A stretch of 64,000 bases of DNA from Levilactobacillus acidifarinae DSM 19394 = JCM 15949 (GCF_001434835.1 NZ_AZDV01000026.1:462073-526072); one strand, 5' to 3'; positions 26,251 to 36,682 are shown, numbered from the stretch's first letter. Numbers and translations are program-made. Notes: a model not told the origin generated them from the sequence alone.

Positions 26251-26279
26251 ATTATACATAAACACCCAAACGGCGTCAA
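26251..26279 (-). promoter_or_regulatory. Promoter of rpsU
   Basis: On the minus strand TTGACG (26279-26274), 17 bp and a perfect TATAAT (26256-26251). Confidence 0.85.
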
Positions 26280-26298
26280 TAATGCTTTTAAATAAAAT

Positions 26299-26327
26299 TT
26301 GAACCGTTTTCCACCAGGGAGTAAACT
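26299..26327 (+). promoter_or_regulatory. Promoter of the PPDK regulatory protein gene
   Basis: TTGAAC (26299-26304), 17 bp and TAAACT (26322-26327). It is divergent from the rpsU promoter, 19 bp apart. Confidence 0.65.
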
Positions 26328-26355
26328 AAAGAAAAACCGTAGAGGAGCTAAAACC

Positions 26356-27183
26356 ATGTCGCCAATTACAATTTTTGTTATTTCCGATTCCTCCGGCGAA
26401 ACCGCGTTAACCGTGGCGCAAACCGCGGTATCACAGTTTCCGTCCGTGCACGTTAGTTACCAACGCTTCCCGTTCATCCAGACAGATTCCATCCTGGAAG
26501 GCATCTTAAACCTGGCTAAAAAACAGAAAGCCATGCTGTTTCACACGCTGGTCAACCCGCAACTCAGTCAACACGTCCGTGAATTTGCGCAAAAAAATAA
26601 TTTACAACACTTCGATTGCATCCAACCCGCCATGCGCGTGATGGAGTCCGCCACCGGGTTAAAACCAGAAGGCGTTCCTGGTTTAGTTCATAACCTGACC
26701 GATACTTACTTCGATCGCATCGCGGCCATGGAGTTTGCCGTGGCCTACGACGACGGTAAGGACCCCACCGGTCTGCTCAAGGCCGACATCGTGATTCTCG
26801 GGGTCTCACGAACTTCCAAGACCCCGTTATCCCTCTTCTTGGCTAACCGGAATCTCCGGGTCGCCAACCTGCCCCTGTCGCCTAAAACCCAGTTACCCGA
26901 TCAACTCTGGCAGGTGGACCCCAAGCGGATCTTTGGGCTCACCAATCAGCCCGAAATTTTACGAAAAATTCGTCAGGAACGCATGATTTCCTACGGGCTC
27001 CCCGCCGACAGTGCCTACTCGGACACCAGTAAGATTCAAGAGGAACTGGACTACGCCCAAAAGATTTATAAGAAGATTGGTTGCTTAGTCATCGACGTAT
27101 CGAATAAATCAATTGAAGAAACGGCCACCCTGATTATGGAAAGTGTGGATTATGATCTGATTCCGCATCCCCTAGCAGATTAG
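26356..27183 (+). CDS. Pyruvate, phosphate dikinase regulatory protein (DUF299 kinase/phosphorylase)
   Basis: This 275-residue cytoplasmic protein belongs to the PPDK/PEP-synthase regulator family (YqfL), which inactivates the target by ADP-dependent phosphorylation and reverses it by phosphorolysis. Visible motifs are VISDSSGETA near residue 10, the P-loop-like ILGVSRTSKTPLS near 152 and the late RISYGLP-like RMISYGLPADSAYSD. The start at 26356 (MSPITIFVIS) has AGAGGAG 8 nt upstream. No PPDK gene is in the window, so its partner must be elsewhere. Confidence 0.9.
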   Translation: MSPITIFVISDSSGETALTVAQTAVSQFPSVHVSYQRFPFIQTDSILEGILNLAKKQKAMLFHTLVNPQLSQHVREFAQKNNLQHFDCIQPAMRVMESATGLKPEGVPGLVHNLTDTYFDRIAAMEFAVAYDDGKDPTGLLKADIVILGVSRTSKTPLSLFLANRNLRVANLPLSPKTQLPDQLWQVDPKRIFGLTNQPEILRKIRQERMISYGLPADSAYSDTSKIQEELDYAQKIYKKIGCLVIDVSNKSIEETATLIMESVDYDLIPHPLAD

Positions 27184-27206
27184 TCGGCCAATTCAAAAAT
27201 TATAAC

Positions 27207-27247
27207 AACGGCCCCAGCAGAACGAAAAATTCTGATGGGGCCGTTTT
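27207..27247 (+). terminator. Terminator of the PPDK regulatory protein gene
   Basis: AACGGCCCCAGCAGAA pairs with TTCTGATGGGGCCGTTTT. The remaining ~85 bp before nfo hold nothing evident. Confidence 0.75.
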
Positions 27248-27333
27248 GAGTCATCCAATATTAACTTAATTTTGACGGCAGGCGTACCTGCTTAATTGCC
27301 GTTTCCCACGATTATTAGTAACCCGCCGCCACT

Positions 27334-28269
27334 TCATTCACGGGTCAAGTAAGCGTCGACCGGGTTCCCCGCCAACGCATCGGCCGTCAAATCGGGGTTA
27401 AAGCGTTGATGTTGGAGCATGGCGACCTCGTAGCCGTGCGGATCAACCCCGGTCTTGCGGTCGGGCCCCACCGGCGGCGTTTCCATGATTTTCGGCACGG
27501 CCGTCAGTCGCGGGTGGTGGGCGACCGCGTTCAGTGCGGCAAAGCCCAGGGTGCCGAACCCGATATTGGTGTGGCGGTCCTTATGACTGCCTTGAGGATT
27601 TTTAGAGTCGTTCAAGTGAACCACCTTAATGCGGTCGACTCCAATGACTTGGTCAAATTCCCGTAACACCCCGTCGAAGTCCTCGGCAATGGCGTACCCG
27701 GCATCACTGGTATGACAGGTGTCAAAACAGACGGATAACCGGTCGTTATGGGCCGTCTGGTCCATGATGCTGGCTAGTTCCTCGAAGGTCCGGCCAACCT
27801 CGGTCCCCTTACCCGCCATCGTTTCTAAGGCAATCTGAACGGGCACGGCGGGCGTGGCGGCTAGAATCTGGTCCAACCCCTTCGCAATCTGGGTAATGGC
27901 AGCCGGCGCGCCGGCCCCCACGTGGGCCCCGGGATGCAACACGATCTGCAGCGCGCCGATTGCGGCCGCCCGCTTAACTTCGGCCGTCAAGAACTGCACG
28001 GCAAAATCAAAGTTTTCCGGTTTCTTGGTATTGCCGAGATTGACCACGTAGGGTGCGTGGACCACCACGGCTTGCTGGTCGTGCGCGGCCATAAAGGCCT
28101 GCCCCGCCGCCGCATTTAATTCTTCAATGGGTTTTCGCCGGGTGTTCTGCGGAGCCCCCGTGTAGACCATGAAGGCGTTCTCCCCGTCTTGAGCCGCCTC
28201 TTGAGCGGATCCCAGTAGCATGGACTTTCCTTTCATACTCACGTGTGAACCGATTAACAAGTCACTCAT
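27334..28269 (-). CDS. nfo: Endonuclease IV (AP endonuclease)
   Basis: Nfo cleaves abasic sites in base-excision repair, using three zinc ions in a TIM barrel. The 311-residue product starts [15 protein letters not shown] and has the signatures [37 protein letters not shown] and [22 protein letters not shown] (all in order). It is slightly longer than E. coli Nfo. The ATG overlaps the TGA of the upstream teichoic-acid polymerase gene (ATGA), so it is translationally coupled to a wall-polymer operon, an odd partner for DNA repair. Confidence 0.95.
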   Translation of the reverse strand: MSDLLIGSHVSMKGKSMLLGSAQEAAQDGENAFMVYTGAPQNTRRKPIEELNAAAGQAFMAAHDQQAVVVHAPYVVNLGNTKKPENFDFAVQFLTAEVKRAAAIGALQIVLHPGAHVGAGAPAAITQIAKGLDQILAATPAVPVQIALETMAGKGTEVGRTFEELASIMDQTAHNDRLSVCFDTCHTSDAGYAIAEDFDGVLREFDQVIGVDRIKVVHLNDSKNPQGSHKDRHTNIGFGTLGFAALNAVAHHPRLTAVPKIMETPPVGPDRKTGVDPHGYEVAMLQHQRFNPDLTADALAGNPVDAYLTRE

Positions 28270-29495
28270 TGACCGTCATCCTTTCCCGTCATGATTAAGT
28301 TAGCTACTCGGCGGCTAGCCGTCCCGGTTTCCCACTCACAAAAACGCCGATAGAAGGCTGCCTGCTGTTGCGCATAGGCCGGAAAACGCCCCGCCTGAGA
28401 CCAGGCGTCCAGTTGTGCGTAAAATGCCGGGGCATCGGTGACCAACGGCCCTGGTAAGTCGTTAGGACTGTAATCGAAGTAAAATCCCCGTAGTTGGTCC
28501 CGGTAGTGTGCCAAATCGTACGCAAAGAACAACTGGGGACGCTTTAAGTTCGCAAAGTCAAACATCACCGACGAATAGTCCGTGATCAATAAATCCGTGA
28601 TCAAATAAATGTCCGCAATGTCGGCCTCGGCCAAGATGGTTACCCGACTCTCATACCCACGAATGTCGATCTGATCCTTCACCAGGTAGTGCGGCCGAAT
28701 CACCAGGTGGGTGTCGGCCGGCACGTGGCGAAAGAACTCGCCTAAATCAAACGGCAGGTCGAATTGATAGACTCCGGGCCTAACGGCGGTATCATCACGC
28801 CAGGTCGGCGCGTAGGTCACGACCGGCCCCGTCACGGCCCCCAGTAGTCGGCGCTTAATCGCCGCTACCTGGGCCGGTTGATCCGCCGTATACAACACGT
28901 CGTTGCGGGGATAACCAATTGGGAGAAACTTTCCCCGATAACCAAACGCCCGCTTAAATATGTCTTGTGAATACTGGTTCGGCGCAATCAGGTAGTCCCA
29001 CCGGTTGGCCGCCGTCACGAAATCGGCGTGGTACTGTGCGGTGGTGGTCCCCTTCATGGCCACGTGTTCGATATCGGCCCCCAACTTCTTGAGTGGTGTC
29101 CCGTGCCAGGTTTGGATGGTCGTGGTGTGCCGGTTAGCGTGCCACCAGTTCGGTAACCGTGAATTTAGGACCCAGAACTCGGCTCGAGCCATGAGGGCCA
29201 CCCACCGCGGGGTGAAGCGTTTGACCAGCTGAATCTCCGGGTAGGTTTGATGCAGCGTCGCGTATTCGCTGGGTTTGACACTGAAATAGGCCGTTTTTTG
29301 ATAACGTGGGTCGGCCCGGACCAGTGCGCGGTAAATTGCCGCGGGGTTATCATTAACGTCCTTGCCGTTAAAACTTTCGAATAAAACTTGTCGCCGCTTA
29401 ATGGGTAAACAAATAAGCCCACCGTTCAACACGATGAGCCCATAGCGAGCAACCAGCTTCAATGACTGGACAAGGCGTTGTCGACTGTTCGTCAT
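28266..29495 (-). CDS. CDP-glycerol glycerophosphotransferase family protein (TagF-like)
   Basis: The 409-residue peripheral membrane enzyme belongs to the family that adds glycerol phosphate from CDP-glycerol to wall teichoic acid. Motifs are [14 protein letters not shown] (catalytic His region, about residue 135), [10 protein letters not shown] (about 215) and [18 protein letters not shown] (about 305). It lacks the long N-terminal extension of B. subtilis TagF. The start at 29495 has AAAGGAG 8 nt upstream. Operon order is TagB-like, tagG, this gene, nfo. Primase versus polymerase cannot be settled from sequence. Confidence 0.85.
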   Translation of the reverse strand: MTNSRQRLVQSLKLVARYGLIVLNGGLICLPIKRRQVLFESFNGKDVNDNPAAIYRALVRADPRYQKTAYFSVKPSEYATLHQTYPEIQLVKRFTPRWVALMARAEFWVLNSRLPNWWHANRHTTTIQTWHGTPLKKLGADIEHVAMKGTTTAQYHADFVTAANRWDYLIAPNQYSQDIFKRAFGYRGKFLPIGYPRNDVLYTADQPAQVAAIKRRLLGAVTGPVVTYAPTWRDDTAVRPGVYQFDLPFDLGEFFRHVPADTHLVIRPHYLVKDQIDIRGYESRVTILAEADIADIYLITDLLITDYSSVMFDFANLKRPQLFFAYDLAHYRDQLRGFYFDYSPNDLPGPLVTDAPAFYAQLDAWSQAGRFPAYAQQQAAFYRRFCEWETGTASRRVANLIMTGKDDGQ

Positions 29496-29513
29496 TTGAG
29501 TTGCTCCTTTCAA

Positions 29514-30323
29514 TTAGATTAAATCCACGAACCGTGACCGGAACTTGTAGTGTAAGTGTGAGCCCAATAGCAGGACAAAGAACACAAACGCCCAGAACTC
29601 TAGGGTCAACATCGGGTGTTGCCAGAACCAGCCCGTTCCCAAGAAGGATTCCCGAAACCCGTTCACAATGTAGTAGTACGGGTTGAGTTCCAACAGGTGC
29701 ACGAACGGTGCCGGAAACGACGTGGTCACAAAGTTAAACAGCACCCCGGACACGTAGAATAACATCCGCATCACGGATTGTAACAGAATGTGGTAATCCC
29801 GCACCAGCACACTGATACATGAGTTGAAGACGCCCAAGGCGACTAATAAACAGATCATGGCAAAGAAATAGTAAAGCCACTGGAACCAGGCAATTTTAGG
29901 GTAAACCCCGTTGAGTAACCCGATAAAGATGGAGAACACCATCATGGTCCAAAATGAACTTAGGTTGCTGACCACTTTAATCGTGGGCAACGCCGAAACC
30001 GGAAACTTCATCTTGGCAACCATGTTCACGCGTTGGTAAATACTCTTTGAGGCGTCAAGCGTCGAACGGTTCATGAAGAACCACGGTGAAATCCCAATCA
30101 CCATCCACGGCAGATAACTTACCCCGTTCAACGGTTGACCGTGTTTCAAGCCAACCCCGAACACCAACCAGTAAATAGCAATTTGAATCAACGGATACAG
30201 GTACTCCCACATCAACCCTAAGTAATGGCTCTGATAGCTGGCTTGATCTTCGTAACGGGAGATCCGGAAAATAATTCCCAGACTTGAGACCTGTTCTTTG
30301 AATAAGGTCATGACCTCTTTCAA
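29514..30323 (-). CDS. tagG: Teichoic acid ABC transporter permease TagG
   Basis: TagG is the membrane half of the TagGH ABC exporter that moves lipid-linked wall teichoic acid across the membrane. The 269-residue protein is an ABC-2 type permease with six hydrophobic segments and the family start FKEQVSSLGIIFRISRYEDQASYQSHYLGLMWEY (in part), with LNPYYYIVNGFRESFLG near residue 215. The TTG at 30323 lies 9 nt after AAAGGAG; an ATG four codons on has no ribosome site. The ATPase TagH is not adjacent. Confidence 0.9.
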   Translation of the reverse strand: MKEVMTLFKEQVSSLGIIFRISRYEDQASYQSHYLGLMWEYLYPLIQIAIYWLVFGVGLKHGQPLNGVSYLPWMVIGISPWFFMNRSTLDASKSIYQRVNMVAKMKFPVSALPTIKVVSNLSSFWTMMVFSIFIGLLNGVYPKIAWFQWLYYFFAMICLLVALGVFNSCISVLVRDYHILLQSVMRMLFYVSGVLFNFVTTSFPAPFVHLLELNPYYYIVNGFRESFLGTGWFWQHPMLTLEFWAFVFFVLLLGSHLHYKFRSRFVDLI

Positions 30324-30344
30324 GGCACTGCACTCCTTTAAATT

Positions 30345-31505
30345 TTAATCGTTAGTCCCGGGTGCCCCGTGATAACGTGCGACGACCCGTTGTGTGGCCA
30401 GGCCATCGTTGTACGTGTTCCACCGCTGATTGAACTGGGTTAGATCGGTCTTGTGGTCGGCCACGATGGCCGCCGCCAAATCTTGGCTATCCCGTAAGAT
30501 CCGACTGGGTAGCCCGTTCAAAAAGTCCGCCTGCAGGCCCGGTTCGCGTTGATAGGCCGGCAGGTCAAAAAGGTAGAACAATAAACTGTGCGCGTTGGGT
30601 AACAGACTGTAATCGAAGGCCACCGACGAATAGTCCGTGACCAACGTTTCCGTGACCGTCAGCAATTCCGTGGTACTAAGGTGTTGGGCAACCACCACTT
30701 GGTCCCCCAACTGCCGTTGCAAGGCCGTCGCCTGCGTCGCCAAGACGGGGTGTAATTTCACCACCACCCGGGCATTCGGGTCGGCCGTCAACGCGGCGGC
30801 CAACCCCCGCGGGGGAGTAAAGGTGACCCCCTCACGGTAAGTCGGCGCGTAGAGGATTACCCGGCGCCCGGTCAATTCCGGCGCTAGACGAGCGACTTTG
30901 GCCCGCGTTTGGGTTAGCCAGTCCGCATCGCGCAACCGATCCGAACGGGGGTACCCTAAATACTGCATCCGACTGGCCGGTACCCGGTAGGCGTGGGTAA
31001 ACACGTCGCCCATTGCGGAAGCGCCCACCACGTACTCGTCGAAGTGGTCGTAAACGGCCTGAAACCGGCGTTGATCACTCATTGAGCGTTGTGCCGTGGT
31101 GGGATCATCCCACCCAAAGGCCTTGATGGCCCCGGCCGCATGCCAGAGTTGCACGATTCGCATCCCCCGAGGATGCGCTAACCCGCCTAAGAAAGCGTAG
31201 TAGTTGTCGCAATACAGAGTCTTGGCGCGCATGATCAGGGGAATCCCGGTTGCCACAAACCGCAGATTATCCTGAAACATAACCACGTGAATTCCCTGTT
31301 GGGCGAGCTGAGCGGCCGCAACGGCTTGCTGCGGTCGGTAAAATACGGTCAGTCGCTGTGTGGGCCTGAGGGCTTGAGCCACCGCTCGAATGAAGGGCAG
31401 ATTATCCCCAAAGCTCATCAGATACACCACATCGGTTAAACGCCGATGGCCGCAGAGCCGCGACATCAGGCGAACTAACCAGAGATAGATTTCTTTCACG
31501 TTCAT
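30345..31505 (-). CDS. CDP-glycerol glycerophosphotransferase family protein (TagB-like)
   Basis: This ~386-residue protein is a second member of the glycerophosphotransferase family, first gene of the teichoic-acid operon. It shows VQLWHAAGAIKAFGW (catalytic His, about residue 140), VILYAPTYREG (about 220) and LVTDYSSVAFDYSLL (about 290). Position before tagG and the short N-terminus suggest a TagB-like primase adding the first glycerol phosphate, but that is inference. The start is uncertain: TTG, GTG and ATG lie in a row at 31511-31505 with no clear ribosome site. Confidence 0.82.
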   Translation of the reverse strand: MNVKEIYLWLVRLMSRLCGHRRLTDVVYLMSFGDNLPFIRAVAQALRPTQRLTVFYRPQQAVAAAQLAQQGIHVVMFQDNLRFVATGIPLIMRAKTLYCDNYYAFLGGLAHPRGMRIVQLWHAAGAIKAFGWDDPTTAQRSMSDQRRFQAVYDHFDEYVVGASAMGDVFTHAYRVPASRMQYLGYPRSDRLRDADWLTQTRAKVARLAPELTGRRVILYAPTYREGVTFTPPRGLAAALTADPNARVVVKLHPVLATQATALQRQLGDQVVVAQHLSTTELLTVTETLVTDYSSVAFDYSLLPNAHSLLFYLFDLPAYQREPGLQADFLNGLPSRILRDSQDLAAAIVADHKTDLTQFNQRWNTYNDGLATQRVVARYHGAPGTND

Positions 31506-31602
31506 CACCAATCCGTCTTATTTTTGCAGCCCACAACATCGAAAATTATACCACATTCCCCTTCAGAACCCAGAGAAATTTAGGAAGCTTTAAGAAACCC
31601 CG

Positions 31603-31635
31603 AAAAAAACAGCGAGCCGTCCCCGGTCTCGCTGT
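31603..31635 (-). terminator. Terminator of yitT
   Basis: The minus strand pairs ACAGCGAG with CTCGCTGT and runs into TTTTTTT, directly after the stop at 31640. Confidence 0.85.
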
Positions 31636-31639
31636 CGCT

Positions 31640-32515
31640 TCACCACTTAGGTTCGTAGAAGTGGCCCAACACCTTAACGGTATCGGAGATGCTGACGAAG
31701 GCCTTCGGATCGGCTTCGTGCATGGCGACCTCTAAGGCGTCCATTTCGTAGCGCGTAATCACGGTGAACAAGATGGTCTTTTCGTCATGATGGTACGCCC
31801 CTTCCGCCCCGTGGACGATGGTGATGCCCCGGCGCATGTGGTTTTGAATACTGTCGATCACGGTCTTCGGTCGGTTGGTGATCACCATGACCTGCATCCG
31901 CTGTTGCCGGGTAAAGGTCATGTCGATCACCTTGGCATTCACGAAGAGCCCTAACGCGGAATAAAAGGCGTATGGCCAGCCGTAAACGAACCCGGCACTG
32001 ATCACGATCAGACTGTTGAAGGCCATGTTGATCGACCCCATGCTCCGACCCGTTTTACGTCGTACCACGATGCCAATGATGTCTAAGCCCCCGGTCGAAA
32101 TACTGTTCTTCAGGGCAAATCCGGTCCCGTACCCGTTGACCGCCCCCCCGAAGATGGCACAGATAATGGGATCGGTGGTCAAATGCACGGGTTGAATCAC
32201 CCGAATCATAATTGACGCGAACAAAACACAGATAAAGGTAAAGACGGTAAAGGATTTCCCAATTTGTTTCCAGGCCAGGACGAACAGTGGAACGTTAATC
32301 AGAAACAGCCCGAGAGCCGTGGTGATCTGAAACGGGGCGTAACGTCCCGTTAACGTGTTCATCAGCTGCGCCAACCCGGTCGCCCCGGACGAATAAATGT
32401 GCCCGGGCGTCCAAAAGAAGTTCACCGCGATGGACACTAAGACCCCGTAGAAAAAGGCCACGGAAAACTTAGCCGTATAGGTATGCCGTTTAAATAGCTG
32501 CTGCACATCATCCAT
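31640..32515 (-). CDS. YitT family membrane protein
   Basis: The 291-residue protein has the YitT layout: five to six membrane helices in the first ~190 residues (FSVAFFYGVLVSIAVNFF, ITTALGLFLINVPLFVLAW) and a C-terminal cytoplasmic DUF2179 domain (MQVMVITNRPKTVIDSIQ...MRRGITIVHGAEGAYHHDEKTIL). The GLDIIG motif near residue 150 is typical. Transport role is unknown. It is monocistronic, with an extended -10 promoter at 32560-32568. Confidence 0.88.
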   Translation of the reverse strand: MDDVQQLFKRHTYTAKFSVAFFYGVLVSIAVNFFWTPGHIYSSGATGLAQLMNTLTGRYAPFQITTALGLFLINVPLFVLAWKQIGKSFTVFTFICVLFASIMIRVIQPVHLTTDPIICAIFGGAVNGYGTGFALKNSISTGGLDIIGIVVRRKTGRSMGSINMAFNSLIVISAGFVYGWPYAFYSALGLFVNAKVIDMTFTRQQRMQVMVITNRPKTVIDSIQNHMRRGITIVHGAEGAYHHDEKTILFTVITRYEMDALEVAMHEADPKAFVSISDTVKVLGHFYEPKW

Positions 32516-32559
32516 GATTTAAAAAATGACCTCACTTTTCATTGCTATAGCGCTCGCTT

Positions 32560-32568
32560 AGTATAGCA
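32560..32568 (-). promoter_or_regulatory. Extended -10 promoter of yitT
   Basis: The minus strand reads TGC-TATACT, an extended -10 about 50 nt upstream of the yitT ATG; the -35 is weak. Confidence 0.5.
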
Positions 32569-32608
32569 TTTATCGGCCACAGCGACCATGGAAATGGCCA
32601 TCTTTTCG

Positions 32609-33148
32609 CTAGTTCTCATGATTAGTTTCCTTAGTCCAATGTTGTGCCACAAAAGCAGCCCGACCGCCGGCTTCCTGCTCAGCCATGCGACGCGGATTCT
32701 TCTTATAAAACTGTTGGTGGCGTTCCTCGGCCGGATAAAATGGTTGCACCGGTTGAATCTGCGTGACGATGGGCCGGTCAAACTGTTCTCTGGCCTGTAA
32801 AGCCTGCTTGGACGCCTCGGCAATGCGGCGCTGAGTCTCATCGGCCACAAAAATCACGGGGCGGTAGTTGTCCCCGCGGTCCTGAAACTGACCGCCCGCA
32901 TCGGTCGGATCGGTCTGTTGCCAGTAAAGCTCGACTAATTGCGCGTAGGTCACCACCGTCGGGTCAAACCAGATCTTCACGGCCTCGGTATGACCCGTGG
33001 TGTGGGCCTTGACCTGTTCGTAAGTTGGATTCGGCACGGTTCCTCCAGTATAGCCCGACAGGACTCGCTGAATCCCTGGTTGTTCTTCAAACGGTTGCAC
33101 CATACACCAAAAACAGCCACCGGCAAACGTTGCGGTTTCTAAAGTCAT
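32609..33148 (-). CDS. msrA: Peptide-methionine (S)-S-oxide reductase MsrA
   Basis: MsrA repairs the S-epimer of oxidised methionine in proteins using thioredoxin. The 179-residue protein carries the nucleophilic motif [12 protein letters not shown] (Cys near residue 12), then [15 protein letters not shown] and [11 protein letters not shown], and [10 protein letters not shown]. The start at 33148 ([14 protein letters not shown]) lies 6 nt after a GGGG-rich site. No MsrB is fused or adjacent. It stands alone in an oxidative-stress role. Confidence 0.94.
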   Translation of the reverse strand: MTLETATFAGGCFWCMVQPFEEQPGIQRVLSGYTGGTVPNPTYEQVKAHTTGHTEAVKIWFDPTVVTYAQLVELYWQQTDPTDAGGQFQDRGDNYRPVIFVADETQRRIAEASKQALQAREQFDRPIVTQIQPVQPFYPAEERHQQFYKKNPRRMAEQEAGGRAAFVAQHWTKETNHEN

Positions 33149-33248
33149 CAACATCCCCACTTTCTGACGTCGCTGGTCGACGTCCGGTAATTCTCATTTA
33201 ATTTTAATTAAACGACTTTTCCCGATAAACATCAAGTCCGTCAGTCGC

Positions 33249-33283
33249 AAAAAAAGGAACCACTCCGCTAAAGAGTGGTTCCC
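33249..33283 (-). terminator. Terminator of the hisS-aspS operon
   Basis: The minus strand pairs GGGAACCACTC with GAGTGGTTCC and ends in TTTTTTT, just after the aspS stop. Confidence 0.85.
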
Positions 33284-33312
33284 GATAATTGAGCCGATTA
33301 GAAACGACGTGG

Positions 33313-35118
33313 CTACTTCGTGGCCGGGTCGTCGTCGAGTTCGGTGACCGCTAGATCCAGGTCGTCCAGTTGCTTTTGGGCAACGGTACTTGGCGCTTGA
33401 GTCATTGGTTCCGTGGCCTTCGAGTTCTTCGGGAAGGCAATCACGTCGCGGATGTTATCGCGCTTAGCCAGTAAGCGGGCAAACCGGTCAAGCCCAATGG
33501 CCAGACCACCGTGAGGCGGGAACCCGTAATCTAAGGCTTTCAATAGGAAGCCAAATTGCTTTTCGGCCCGTTCCGGCGTGAAGCCTAAGGCCTTGAGCAT
33601 CTTCATTTGTAACTCGCGGGTGTGGATCCGGATGGAGCCGCCCCCGAGTTCCAACCCGTTTAAGATGATGTCGTAACTCTGGGCGTAGGCCTTGTGCGGG
33701 TCTTCGCCGTCGTTTAAGTAGTGCGCATCGCCTTCGGCTGGCATGGTGAACGGGTGATGGGCGGGAACCCAACGCTTCAAGTCCACGTCGTAGTCAAACA
33801 GTGGCCAGTTGACGATCCATAAGAAGGCCCACTTATTTTGGTCGATCATGTCCTGTTCCTTAGCGATAGCTACCCGCAGGTAACCCAACGTCTGGGCCAC
33901 CACGCGCTTGGAATCGGCCGCGAACAGTAACAGGTCGCCGGTCTTGGCACCGGTCGCCTTGGTGATCTGGTCGAAGTAGTCGCCTTCCTTGAAGAACTTA
34001 GCAATGGGGCCGCTAAAGCCGTCGTCGGTGACCTTCATCCAGGCCAAGCCCTTCGCGCCAAAGCGTTCGATGTACTTGGCGTACTTGTCGAGGTCCTTTC
34101 GGCTATACAGGTCGGCCCCACCAGGTACGGCGATGGCCTTGACTTGGCCGCCGTTCGCTACAGCTCCGGAGAAGACCTTAAAGTCGGTATCCTGCATGAT
34201 CGCCGAAAGGTCCTTTAATTCCATGCCGAACCGCACGTCCGGTTGGTCGGTCCCAAAGCGAGCCATGGAGTCATCCCAGTCCATCCGTGGGAATGGCAAC
34301 GGCACGTCGACGTTTAGGGTATCCTTCATGACCTTGGCAATCAAGCCTTCGGTAATGTCTTGAATCTCTTCAGCGGTTAAGAAGGACGTTTCCAAGTCGA
34401 TCTGGGTGAATTCCGGTTGCCGGTCGCCCCGCAAGTCTTCATCCCGGAAACAACGGGCAATTTGGTAGTACCGGTCAAAGCCGGCACCCATCAACAACTG
34501 CTTAAACAGTTGTGGGGACTGGGGTAACGCGTAGAAGTGACCGTGGTAGATCCGGGAAGGCACCAGGTAATCCCGGGCCCCTTCTGGCGTGGACTTGGTC
34601 AAATCGGGCGTTTCGATGTCGACAAAGCCGTTGTGGTCAAAGTAACTGTGCACGGATTGCACGATCCGGTTACGCAGCATTAAGCCCCGTTGCATTTCTG
34701 GCCGGCGTAAGTCGAGGTAACGGTATTGTAACCGCAAGTCGTCGGAGGCCGTGATACCGTCCTTGATGTCAAACGGTGGCGTCTTGGCCTTGTTCAACAG
34801 GTTGATGCCCGTGACCCGGACTTCGACCTTTCCAGTCCGCATGTCGGGGTTGATTTCCTTCGCGACCCGGGCAACGACCTTCCCTTGGATTTCAATGACG
34901 TATTCGCTGCGGAGTTGTTCCGCAACGGCTAAGGCGTCTTGGCCGTATTCTTCACTAAAGACCAGTTGGACTAAGCCTTCGCGGTCCCGCAAATCAACGA
35001 AGATCAAGCCCCCGAGGTCCCGGCGCTTTTGCACCCAGCCCTTTAACACAACGGTTTGGTCGAGATATTGTTCGTCGACTAAGCCGGCGTACGTGGTACG
35101 TTTCAAATTCTTTTCCAT
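33313..35118 (-). CDS. aspS: Aspartyl-tRNA synthetase
   Basis: AspS charges tRNA-Asp. The 601-residue class IIb enzyme has an N-terminal OB anticodon domain ([26 protein letters not shown], in part), motif 2 near [21 protein letters not shown] (about residue 220), a bacterial GAD insertion and motif 3 [14 protein letters not shown] (about 540). The size is that of bacterial AspS. It follows hisS by 15 bp and shares its T-box leader. AGGGGATAGGTTAG precedes the ATG. Confidence 0.97.
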   Translation of the reverse strand: MEKNLKRTTYAGLVDEQYLDQTVVLKGWVQKRRDLGGLIFVDLRDREGLVQLVFSEEYGQDALAVAEQLRSEYVIEIQGKVVARVAKEINPDMRTGKVEVRVTGINLLNKAKTPPFDIKDGITASDDLRLQYRYLDLRRPEMQRGLMLRNRIVQSVHSYFDHNGFVDIETPDLTKSTPEGARDYLVPSRIYHGHFYALPQSPQLFKQLLMGAGFDRYYQIARCFRDEDLRGDRQPEFTQIDLETSFLTAEEIQDITEGLIAKVMKDTLNVDVPLPFPRMDWDDSMARFGTDQPDVRFGMELKDLSAIMQDTDFKVFSGAVANGGQVKAIAVPGGADLYSRKDLDKYAKYIERFGAKGLAWMKVTDDGFSGPIAKFFKEGDYFDQITKATGAKTGDLLLFAADSKRVVAQTLGYLRVAIAKEQDMIDQNKWAFLWIVNWPLFDYDVDLKRWVPAHHPFTMPAEGDAHYLNDGEDPHKAYAQSYDIILNGLELGGGSIRIHTRELQMKMLKALGFTPERAEKQFGFLLKALDYGFPPHGGLAIGLDRFARLLAKRDNIRDVIAFPKNSKATEPMTQAPSTVAQKQLDDLDLAVTELDDDPATK

Positions 35119-35133
35119 CTAACCTATCCCCTC

Positions 35134-36429
35134 TTATTTTGTGGTGAACTTTTGAGCCACCACAGCTTGGAAATCTTGATAAATGTCGGCTAACGGCACA
35201 CTGACTTCTTCACCCGTCGCCATGGCCTTCAGGTTAGCCGTTTGGTTGGCTAATTCCTGATCCCCGATAGTTAACGTGTAGTGTGCATCTAACCGGTTGG
35301 CCGTCTTGAATTGGGCCTTCGGTTTCCGGCCCAGATAATCGCGGTCGGCCGTTAAACCGGCACGCCGAATCGCCTGCACTAACTTGAGCGTTTCGATCGA
35401 AGTTTCATCCCCGATCCCCACAACGTACACGTCTAACGGGTGGTCGTTCGGCACGGCCACTTTTTCGGCCTGCATTAACAGCACCAGCCGTTCGACACCC
35501 ATCCCAAAGCCCACACCAGGCATTTCGGGACCGCCGAGTTCTTCGACCAGACCGTTATAGCGCCCTCCAGCCAAGACCGTGGTGTAGCCTTCGCCCAGGG
35601 CCGGTGAATCGGCCATGATTTCAAAAATCGTGTGGTTGTAGTAGTCCAGCCCCCGAACCATGGTGGCGTCGACGTCGTAGGCAATGCCTAAGGCGTCCAG
35701 ACTAGCCTTGACCTGGTTAAAGTGCGTCGTCGCATCGGGCGTCAAGAAGTCCAAAATCGACGGGGCATCGGCCACGATCTCTTGGTCGTGGGCGTCCTTA
35801 CTATCCAAGACGCGCAGGGGGTTCTTGTGTAACCGTACCTTGGAATCGTCACTTAATTCGTCGAAGTGGGGTTCCAAAAAGTCGATCAGTGCTTGCCGGT
35901 AAGCCGCCCGGGTCTCTTGATCCCCTAACGTGTTGAGCGCTAAGCGTAAGTGCTTTAACCCCAGCTTACTAAGCAAGTTCATCCCCAGGGCAATGACTTC
36001 GACGTCCAATTCGGGCGCGTTACTGCCGAAGGCTTCCACCCCGATTTGGTGAAATTCCCGTTGCCGCCCGGATTGGGGCCGTTCGTACCGGAACATCGGG
36101 CCCATGTAGTAGACCTTGTACGGCTTTTGGGTCTCGGGACCGTACAGCTTGTTTTCAACGAAGGCCCGAACCACACCGGCCGTGCCTTCTGGCCGCAAGG
36201 AGAGGTGCCGATCACCCTTATCCTTGAAGTCGTACATTTCCTTGGTCACAATATCGGAGGTATCCCCGGACGTCCGGGAGAACACCTCAAAATTTTCAAA
36301 CATCGGCGTGCGGATCTCGTCGAACCGGTAACGGGCAAATAAGTCCCGCGCCGTTTGTTCCACGAACTGCCAGGTCTCAGACGTGCCTGGTAAAATGTCC
36401 GCCGTTCCTTTAGGTCGTTGGTAGCGCAT
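35134..36429 (-). CDS. hisS: Histidyl-tRNA synthetase
   Basis: HisS charges tRNA-His. The 431-residue class II enzyme starts [15 protein letters not shown], with motif 1 [15 protein letters not shown], motif 2 [21 protein letters not shown] (about residues 110-130), the His-specific [14 protein letters not shown] (about 260) and motif 3 [14 protein letters not shown]. The anticodon domain is C-terminal. It is first in hisS-aspS behind a T-box. Confidence 0.97.
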   Translation of the reverse strand: MRYQRPKGTADILPGTSETWQFVEQTARDLFARYRFDEIRTPMFENFEVFSRTSGDTSDIVTKEMYDFKDKGDRHLSLRPEGTAGVVRAFVENKLYGPETQKPYKVYYMGPMFRYERPQSGRQREFHQIGVEAFGSNAPELDVEVIALGMNLLSKLGLKHLRLALNTLGDQETRAAYRQALIDFLEPHFDELSDDSKVRLHKNPLRVLDSKDAHDQEIVADAPSILDFLTPDATTHFNQVKASLDALGIAYDVDATMVRGLDYYNHTIFEIMADSPALGEGYTTVLAGGRYNGLVEELGGPEMPGVGFGMGVERLVLLMQAEKVAVPNDHPLDVYVVGIGDETSIETLKLVQAIRRAGLTADRDYLGRKPKAQFKTANRLDAHYTLTIGDQELANQTANLKAMATGEEVSVPLADIYQDFQAVVAQKFTTK

Positions 36430-36462
36430 AAACAGTCTTCCCTTCCTCTACCGCCGCAAAAT

Positions 36463-36676
36463 AAAAAACACCCCTGTCAATTGACAAGGGCGCAGGTATG
36501 CACGGTACCACCTTTTATTTTTCTCAGCAGGATAACGTTGCAAACGAATGACGATCATCGTCATTAGCCTCAAAAGCGTCTTCACCAATACCGAGTTAGT
36601 CACTCCCAGCCACGCGACCTCTCTAAAAACGGGTATTTAGTTACTATTCTTTCTCATCGGCTTCTATATAATAGTC
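36463..36676 (-). ncRNA. T-box riboswitch leader of hisS-aspS
   Basis: The minus strand shows the T-box sequence AAGGTGGTACCGTGC (36514-36500). It is followed by a terminator: CCCTTGTCAATTGACAGGGG then TTTTTT (36492-36463). The stem I region begins GAGAGG. A GAAGAC segment at the 3' side of stem I places an Asp codon GAC at 36580-36578 as a possible specifier; no equally placed His codon was found by eye. The assignment is tentative. Confidence 0.9.
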
Positions 36677-36682
36677 TTCTTT

